A stretch of DNA of 17,993 nt from Firmicutes bacterium CAG:475 (lineage in GTDB: Bacteria > Bacillota > Clostridia > Christensenellales > CAG-917): positions 1 to 17,993 of the forward strand of contig FR895631.1 of NCBI GenBank assembly GCA_000434435.1. Direction: 5' to 3'. Shown here piece by piece: positions 13,573 through 17,993 of this stretch; the stretch's first letter is position 1, and each line of letters opens with the position of its first letter. The notes beneath the pieces were generated by a model. It was not told where the DNA came from and did no database searches. It saw nothing but the letters and a program-made list of their open reading frames with translations. The position numbers and the translations under genes are program-made.

Positions 13573-15051
13573 TTACAACAGGATGCAAATCACTCCGCCC
13601 TTGCCTTCGTTGACGATACGTCCCAAAGTCTTGCGTAGCTTTTGTTCCGCGTCCGTGGGAACGGTTTGCAACTTGTTGTTGATTCCGTCCGCAACCAGCG
13701 TTGAGAGCGACCTTCCGAAAATGTTTGTGTTCATGATTGCTTGCTTGTCGTTTTCAAAGTCTTGCAGCATGCCTTCAACCATATCTTTGCTTTGTTGTTC
13801 GCTGCCGATGATGGGGCTTACTTCGGTTTCGACGTCCACTTTCATAATGTGAAGGGAGGGTGCTTTTGCCGAGAGTTTCACTCCGTACTGTTGACCTTGA
13901 CGCAAGATTTCGGGCTGATTGAGTTCGATTTCGTCCATAGTCGGCGCAACGATTCCGTAACCGAGAGTTTCGACCTGCTCCATAGCGGATTGAATTTTAC
14001 CGATTTTTTCTCTGTCTTTGCAAAGAATTTTAAGCTCTTTGAGCAAGTCGAAATCGTCTTTGACGTCTATGCCGCATTGCTCGCTCGCGACCTTAAAGAA
14101 CACGTCGTCGCCCGTGGACATCTTCACGTGCACCCTGCCCTTGCCTGCGTCGAGACTGATTGACGAGGGTTGTTTCCAAAACGTAGCGTTTTCAAAATAC
14201 GAATCGATTTTGTCGTAGTCACGCATTTTATCCACGTCTTTTGCCATATCCTTTACGCACTCGATAATTTCTCTCACCACGTCGCAATCGATGGGCAAGG
14301 CCTGCACCCAGCGCGGCAAATCGAAATCGATCGTCTTGACTGAAAATTCAAGCAACACGGATTCCAAAATTTCGCTGATGTCGTCCTCGTCCATAGCAAG
14401 CGCATTTTTTACGACGACGGGTGCGTCGTACTTCTTTTCAAGCTCTTCTTTGAGATTTTGCGCGCTTTCCGCATTGACGTTTGCAACGTTAAGCACGATT
14501 ACGAACGGTTTTTTGCACTCTTTAAGCTCGGATATAACCCTCTCTTCCGCCTCGACGTAGTCCTCGCGTTTTATCGAGCCGAAACTACCGTCGGTGGTGA
14601 CTGCAAGCGCAATGGTGCTATGCTCTTTGATGACCTTTTGCGTGCCGATTTCCGCCGCTTTCGAAAAAGGCATATCCTCGTTTGACCATGGCGTAGAAAC
14701 CATACGTTCTTTGCCGTCCTCTTGTGCGCCCAGCGCGCCGTCAACGAGATAGCCGACGCAATCTATAAGTCGCATATTGACGGTGATATTTTCGCCCACT
14801 GACACTCTCACCGCCTCGTTTGGCACAAATCTCGGTTGCGTCGTCATGATTGTCTTGCCGTCCGCCGATTGCGGTATTTCATCGACAGCGCGCGAGCGTT
14901 CGTCGGGATTTGCGATGCCGTCGATTACAAATTGCTGCATCACCTGCTTGATAAGCGTAGATTTGCCCGTGCGCACGGGACCGACGACGCCGACGTAAAT
15001 ATCACCGCCGGTGCGCGAGGCAATATCACGATAAAGGTCAAATTTATCCAT
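13573..15051 (-). CDS. spoIVA: Stage IV sporulation protein A (spore coat morphogenetic ATPase)
   Basis: At 492 residues this is the full length of SpoIVA, the ATPase that polymerises on the forespore surface to form the coat basement layer. The N-terminal P-loop GPVRTGKST (24-32, K30) sits in a TRAFAC-like GTPase fold that in this family hydrolyses ATP. Further recognisable blocks are RLIDCVGYLVDGALGAQEDG and STPWSNEDMPFSKAAEIGTQ. The C-terminus ends in GGVICILL, the conserved tail involved in membrane targeting through SpoVM. The start is preceded by a perfect GGAGGAG. A mother-cell sigma-E-like promoter lies just upstream. Its presence shows the organism belongs to a sporulating lineage. 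Confidence 0.97.
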   Translation of the reverse strand: MDKFDLYRDIASRTGGDIYVGVVGPVRTGKSTLIKQVMQQFVIDGIANPDERSRAVDEIPQSADGKTIMTTQPRFVPNEAVRVSVGENITVNMRLIDCVGYLVDGALGAQEDGKERMVSTPWSNEDMPFSKAAEIGTQKVIKEHSTIALAVTTDGSFGSIKREDYVEAEERVISELKECKKPFVIVLNVANVNAESAQNLKEELEKKYDAPVVVKNALAMDEDDISEILESVLLEFSVKTIDFDLPRWVQALPIDCDVVREIIECVKDMAKDVDKMRDYDKIDSYFENATFWKQPSSISLDAGKGRVHVKMSTGDDVFFKVASEQCGIDVKDDFDLLKELKILCKDREKIGKIQSAMEQVETLGYGIVAPTMDEIELNQPEILRQGQQYGVKLSAKAPSLHIMKVDVETEVSPIIGSEQQSKDMVEGMLQDFENDKQAIMNTNIFGRSLSTLVADGINNKLQTVPTDAEQKLRKTLGRIVNEGKGGVICILL

Positions 15052-15076
15052 AAACTCCTCCGATCTGGTTTGCTAA

Positions 15077-15105
15077 ACTCTATGCCGCACCACCGCTCGA
15101 TATTC
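15077..15105 (-). promoter_or_regulatory. Predicted sigma-E promoter of spoIVA
   Basis: On the minus strand GAATATC (plus 15099-15105), a 14-nt spacer and CATAGAGT (plus 15077-15084) resemble the sigma-E consensus KMATATT-N14-15-CATACAMT, with about 6 of 7 and 6 of 8 matches. No TTGACA/TATAAT pair is apparent. The predicted start leaves a leader of roughly 20 nt carrying the GGAGGAG ribosome binding site. spoIVA is under sigma-E control in Bacillus subtilis. Confidence 0.6.
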
Positions 15106-15151
15106 ATCAAAAATAAAAAATGCGATTTTGAAAGGTAAAACGACGAAATAT

Positions 15152-15194
15152 AAAAAAGCCCGTCCGCGCTTGTTGCGGGACAGGCCTTTTTATT
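15152..15194 (-). terminator. Intrinsic terminator of gpmI
   Basis: On the minus strand a GC-rich stem (GGC...GTCC pairing, including plus 15162-15165 with 15178-15181 and 15158-15160 with 15183-15185, with minor mismatches and a short loop) is followed by TTTTTT. It lies about 10 nt beyond the gpmI stop codon. Confidence 0.75.
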
Positions 15195-15204
15195 ACTTTT
15201 TAAA

Positions 15205-16770
15205 TTACTTAACGATTGACGGATTCCAATGAGAATCGGGCTCGAATCCCATAATCTTCACTGCCGTTGCCGCAACGTCGGAAAGTCCGAACGCTCCGTC
15301 TGCGATTTGGCAATCGTAGTTGTAAACGATGAAAGGAACGGGGTTGAGCGAGTGCGCCGTACGCACGGAAATAACGCCTTTCTTGTTCTTTTCAAGCATC
15401 TCGTCGGCATTGCCGTGATCCGCCGTTACGATGAGCGCGTAATCGTGCTTTTTGACGATCGGAAGCAGTCTTGCAAGAGCAAGATCGACCGCTTCGACGC
15501 CTATTCTCGTTGCGTCGAGATTGCCCGTATGGCCGACCATATCGCCGTTTGGATAATTGCAACGGATAAAGCCGTATTGCTCGGATTCGATTGCCTCGAT
15601 AACTTTGTCGGTGACTTCGGCGGATTTCATCCACGGACGTTGATCGAAAGACACTTTGTCCGAGGGCACTTCTTCCCACACTTCGAGGTCGTCGGAGAAT
15701 TTCTCGGAGCGGTTACCGTTCCAGAAATACGTTACGTGACCGTACTTTTGAGTTTCGGAAACGGCATAGGATTTCACGCCGCGATTGACGAGGAACTCGC
15801 TGAGTGTGTACTTGATTTGCGGTGGCTCGACAAGGAATCTCGCGGGCAAATGCAAGTCGCCGTCGTATTGGAGCATGCCTGCATAAAGCACTTTGGGCAT
15901 ATTGCCTCTGTCGAAGCCCGAGAAGTCCGCATTGTCAAACGCCATAGAGATTTCGATTGCACGGTCGCCGCGGAAGTTGAACAAAATCACGCTGTCACCA
16001 TCATGCATTGCGCCGACGGGTTGTCCGTCCTTTTTGATGACGAACGCAGGCAAATCCTGGTCGATGACGCCGGGATTTTCGTTGCGATAGGTTTCGATTG
16101 CTTCCGTTGCCGACGCAAATCCTCTGCCCTCGCCGTAAACGTGGGTGTAGAAGCCGTTTTTGACCATATCCCAGTTTGCGAAATATCTGTCCATTGTGAT
16201 GACCATACGTCCGCCGCCGCTTGCGATGCATGCGTGGAAGTTGTCGTCGTTAAGCTCTGCCATTGCGCTTTCGAGTTGGTCTACGTACGTAAGCGCGCTG
16301 GTTGCGGGAACGTCCCTGCCGTCAAGCAGTACGTGCGCAAACACTCTCTTTATTCCGGCGCGTTTTGCGCCTTTTATCAATGCAATCAAATGTCCGATGT
16401 TGCTGTGTACGTTGCCGTCCGAAAGCAATCCTATAAAGTGCATTGCGCTGCCGTTTTTCACGCAGTTGTTTTTGAGCTCTTGCCATGCGGAAGAATTGAA
16501 AATGTCGCCGCTTTCGATTGCTTCTTCAACAAGCTTTGCGCCTTGCGAATAGATTTGACCGCAACCGAGTGCGTTGTGTCCCACTTCGCTGTTGCCCATA
16601 TCGTCGTCGCTGGGAAGTCCCACCGCCGTGCCGTGTGCCTTGATATAGGTGTTGGGGCACTCTTTCAAAAGTGTGTCGAGAGTGGGTGTGTTTGCAAGAG
16701 TTACGGCATCGCCAAGCCCGGTTTTAGACTTGCCTACACCGTCCATTACAACCAAAACAAGTTTTTTCAT
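15205..16770 (-). CDS. gpmI: 2,3-bisphosphoglycerate-independent phosphoglycerate mutase
   Basis: This 521-residue enzyme interconverts 3-phosphoglycerate and 2-phosphoglycerate in glycolysis and gluconeogenesis, using two Mn ions. It starts MKKLVLVVMDGVG, with metal-binding D10. The phosphoserine nucleophile is S61 in MGNSEVGHNALG, and the C-terminal metal-binding motif TADHGNADEM is intact. In the middle are HVLLDGRDVPATSA and GGGRMVITMDRY, both conserved in the family. Length is slightly above the usual 505-515. The ATG follows AAAGGAC. It lies 93 nt downstream of tpiA on the same strand, so co-transcription is likely. In spore formers this Mn-dependent enzyme is pH-sensitive and helps retain 3-phosphoglycerate in spores. 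Confidence 0.97.
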   Translation of the reverse strand: MKKLVLVVMDGVGKSKTGLGDAVTLANTPTLDTLLKECPNTYIKAHGTAVGLPSDDDMGNSEVGHNALGCGQIYSQGAKLVEEAIESGDIFNSSAWQELKNNCVKNGSAMHFIGLLSDGNVHSNIGHLIALIKGAKRAGIKRVFAHVLLDGRDVPATSALTYVDQLESAMAELNDDNFHACIASGGGRMVITMDRYFANWDMVKNGFYTHVYGEGRGFASATEAIETYRNENPGVIDQDLPAFVIKKDGQPVGAMHDGDSVILFNFRGDRAIEISMAFDNADFSGFDRGNMPKVLYAGMLQYDGDLHLPARFLVEPPQIKYTLSEFLVNRGVKSYAVSETQKYGHVTYFWNGNRSEKFSDDLEVWEEVPSDKVSFDQRPWMKSAEVTDKVIEAIESEQYGFIRCNYPNGDMVGHTGNLDATRIGVEAVDLALARLLPIVKKHDYALIVTADHGNADEMLEKNKKGVISVRTAHSLNPVPFIVYNYDCQIADGAFGLSDVAATAVKIMGFEPDSHWNPSIVK

Positions 16771-16813
16771 ATAGTTGTCCTTTTTGTTGTATGCTTAAAG
16801 ATTTTATACGGTT

Positions 16814-16847
16814 AGATTGCCGATTTCATCACGAAAATCGGCAATCT
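16814..16847. repeat. Perfect 13-bp stem-loop between tpiA and gpmI
   Basis: AGATTGCCGATTT (16814-16826) pairs perfectly with AAATCGGCAATCT (16835-16847) across an 8-nt loop. On the coding (minus) strand it is followed by AACCG rather than a T-tract, so it is probably not a full terminator. It may be a processing or stabilising element that sets the relative levels of the two messages. Confidence 0.6.
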
Positions 16848-16863
16848 TTACGCAGTTGCGATA

Positions 16864-17613
16864 TTAGTAGTTGACGACTTGAGAGAAGTCGACCGCCTTC
16901 AAGGATGCGCCGCCGATAAGACCGCCGTCGATTTCGGGCATAGCCATGAGTTCTTTGACGTTCTTGGGGTTCATGCTGCCGCCGTATTGGATGCGAACGC
17001 GGTTTTCTGCACACTTGGGGCAATAGAGTTCCGCCATGGTTCTGCGGATGATTGCGATGGTTTCGTTTGCGACTTCTGCGGTTGCGGTCTTACCCGTGCC
17101 GATTGCCCAAACGGGTTCGTATGCGATGACGATATTGTCAAGTTCATCTTTGTCGATGCCGTCGAAAGCACCCTTGGTTTGACGCACAAGCACTTCTTCA
17201 ACCTTGCCGCTTTCTCTCTCTTCGAGAGTTTCGCCTACGCAAATGATGGGTTTAAGACCTGCCGCAAGAGCAGCCTTTGCGCGAGCATTGACGGTTTGAT
17301 CGGTTTCGCCGAAGTATTGACGACGCTCGGAGTGACCGATGATGACGTATTCCACGCCGAGTTCGACAAGCATTTTTGCGGAGATTTCACCGGTGAATGC
17401 GCCTTTTTCCGCCCAGTGCACGTTTTCTGCGCCGACTTTGATGTTTGTGCCCTTGGTCATTTCGACTGCGGTTGCAAGATCGGTGTACGGCGTGCAGATG
17501 ACGACGTCGCATTGTGCATCCTTAACAAGCGGAGCAAGATCGGTGATAAGCGCCTTTGTATCGGCGATTGTGTTGTTCATTTTCCAGTTGCCTGCGATGA
17601 TTGGTTTTCTCAT
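16864..17613 (-). CDS. tpiA: Triosephosphate isomerase
   Basis: This 249-residue TIM-barrel enzyme interconverts dihydroxyacetone phosphate and glyceraldehyde 3-phosphate. All catalytic residues are visible: N9 and K11 in AGNWKMN, H94 in VIIGHSERR, and E166 in AYEPVWAIGTG. The phosphate-binding segments (loop 6 beginning at the GTGKTAT region, and IQYGGSM) are present. Length is standard. The ATG follows AGAGG. It precedes gpmI on the same strand. In many Firmicutes gap and pgk lie immediately upstream, but the 380 nt to the right of this gene show no such gene, so tpiA probably begins its own transcript. Confidence 0.97.
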   Translation of the reverse strand: MRKPIIAGNWKMNNTIADTKALITDLAPLVKDAQCDVVICTPYTDLATAVEMTKGTNIKVGAENVHWAEKGAFTGEISAKMLVELGVEYVIIGHSERRQYFGETDQTVNARAKAALAAGLKPIICVGETLEERESGKVEEVLVRQTKGAFDGIDKDELDNIVIAYEPVWAIGTGKTATAEVANETIAIIRRTMAELYCPKCAENRVRIQYGGSMNPKNVKELMAMPEIDGGLIGGASLKAVDFSQVVNY

Positions 17614-17993
17614 AATAACCTCTAAAGAGTAAAATTTATTGTATTTTTTGTTGTTTTACGCCTCTGGCGTAATTATTTGATTGTTTTGATTTTGCGCCCA
17701 CACGGTTGATATGCTTGTATATGTGTTTTCTCATTTGAAAACGAAACATAACCGCCGTCCGCGAACTTGTTGAGCGGACTTTTGCCGCACCCCATTCATA
17801 GCTTACTTATAAGCGGTATGTGCTTTTTCAAAGACAGAACACGAGCCGCAAGGCGGCGAGCAAGCGAACGCCGAGCTTGACGGACAGTACAAGCGACTGC
17901 GCCGTGTTGTTGCGAAGCTGGCGCACAAAGCGCAGTGGCATAACAATGGGACGATACTTATCTATGCGAGTGCTGAGTGTGTCCCCACGCGGA
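17614..17993. other. Gene-poor right end with several hairpins
   Basis: No gene is recognised in these 380 nt. The stretch near tpiA is AT-rich and must contain its promoter; TACAAT on the minus strand (plus 17637-17642) could be a -10 box, without a clear -35. Hairpins are TTACGCC-TCT-GGCGTAA (17656-17672), GTCCGC-N11-GCGGAC (17757-17762 with 17774-17779, followed by TTTTG) and GCCGC-AAG-GCGGC near 17852. From about 17816 to the edge one plus frame stays open for 59 codons, reading SKTEHEPQGGEQANAELDG and onward, but it has no ATG. The minus strand also has an open stretch from the edge. This could be a repeat, a structured RNA or the edge of another gene. Confidence 0.4.

Noticed and set aside
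15229..16815. A 528-codon open frame on the plus strand across gpmI
   Set aside because: It is antisense to gpmI, whose catalytic residues are all intact. The frame is open because of codon bias in gpmI, has no ribosome binding site support and gives a His/Val/Cys-rich low-information protein.

Overview
The window looks like chromosomal DNA from a Gram-positive, endospore-forming member of the Clostridia, probably an uncultured gut-type lineage. The evidence is a complete spoIVA (spore coat ATPase), a polyamine ABC operon with a Gram-positive-style lipoprotein, strong AGGAGG-type ribosome binding sites, and consensus sigma-A promoters. The lineage is inferred from gene content and style only; no rRNA or other taxonomic marker is present. 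There is no transposase, phage gene, tRNA, rRNA or CRISPR array. Gene order is compact and looks like core genome.

Layout, left to right. A small TSCPD-domain protein (minus) is divergent from a tldD-tldE protease pair (plus) that ends at a clear terminator. Next is a polyamine uptake operon: a consensus promoter with two copies of a GTTTAG-N5-CTAAAC palindrome, an XRE-cupin (PuuR-like) regulator, an array of six small hairpins linked by a repeated GATATCA, then potA-potB-potC-potD with overlapping stops and starts. After a stem-loop come a cation diffusion facilitator (probable Mn exporter), a YhbY-type RNA-binding protein and a 60-residue orphan, closed by a bidirectional terminator shared with a LysR regulator (minus). 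The LysR gene is divergent from a MATE efflux pump; between them lie a near-consensus promoter and two palindromes. The right third is all minus strand: spoIVA with a plausible mother-cell sigma-E promoter, then the glycolytic pair tpiA-gpmI. The last ~380 bases have no recognisable gene.

How the genes work together. The XRE-cupin protein probably senses polyamine and controls its own promoter and the downstream transporter. PotD captures substrate, PotB and PotC form the channel, and PotA powers it. Two parts of this transporter are unusual: PotA carries a tandem duplication of its whole C-terminal TOBE regulatory module plus an acidic tail, and PotD has both a lipobox and a C-terminal membrane helix. 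LysR and MATE look like a regulator and its drug/metabolite efflux target. TpiA and GpmI are housekeeping glycolysis enzymes.

The most unusual non-coding structure is the hairpin array at 4200-4322. Five of its six stems are clean but differ in sequence, while the linker is conserved. That suggests selection on, or propagation of, structure rather than sequence.
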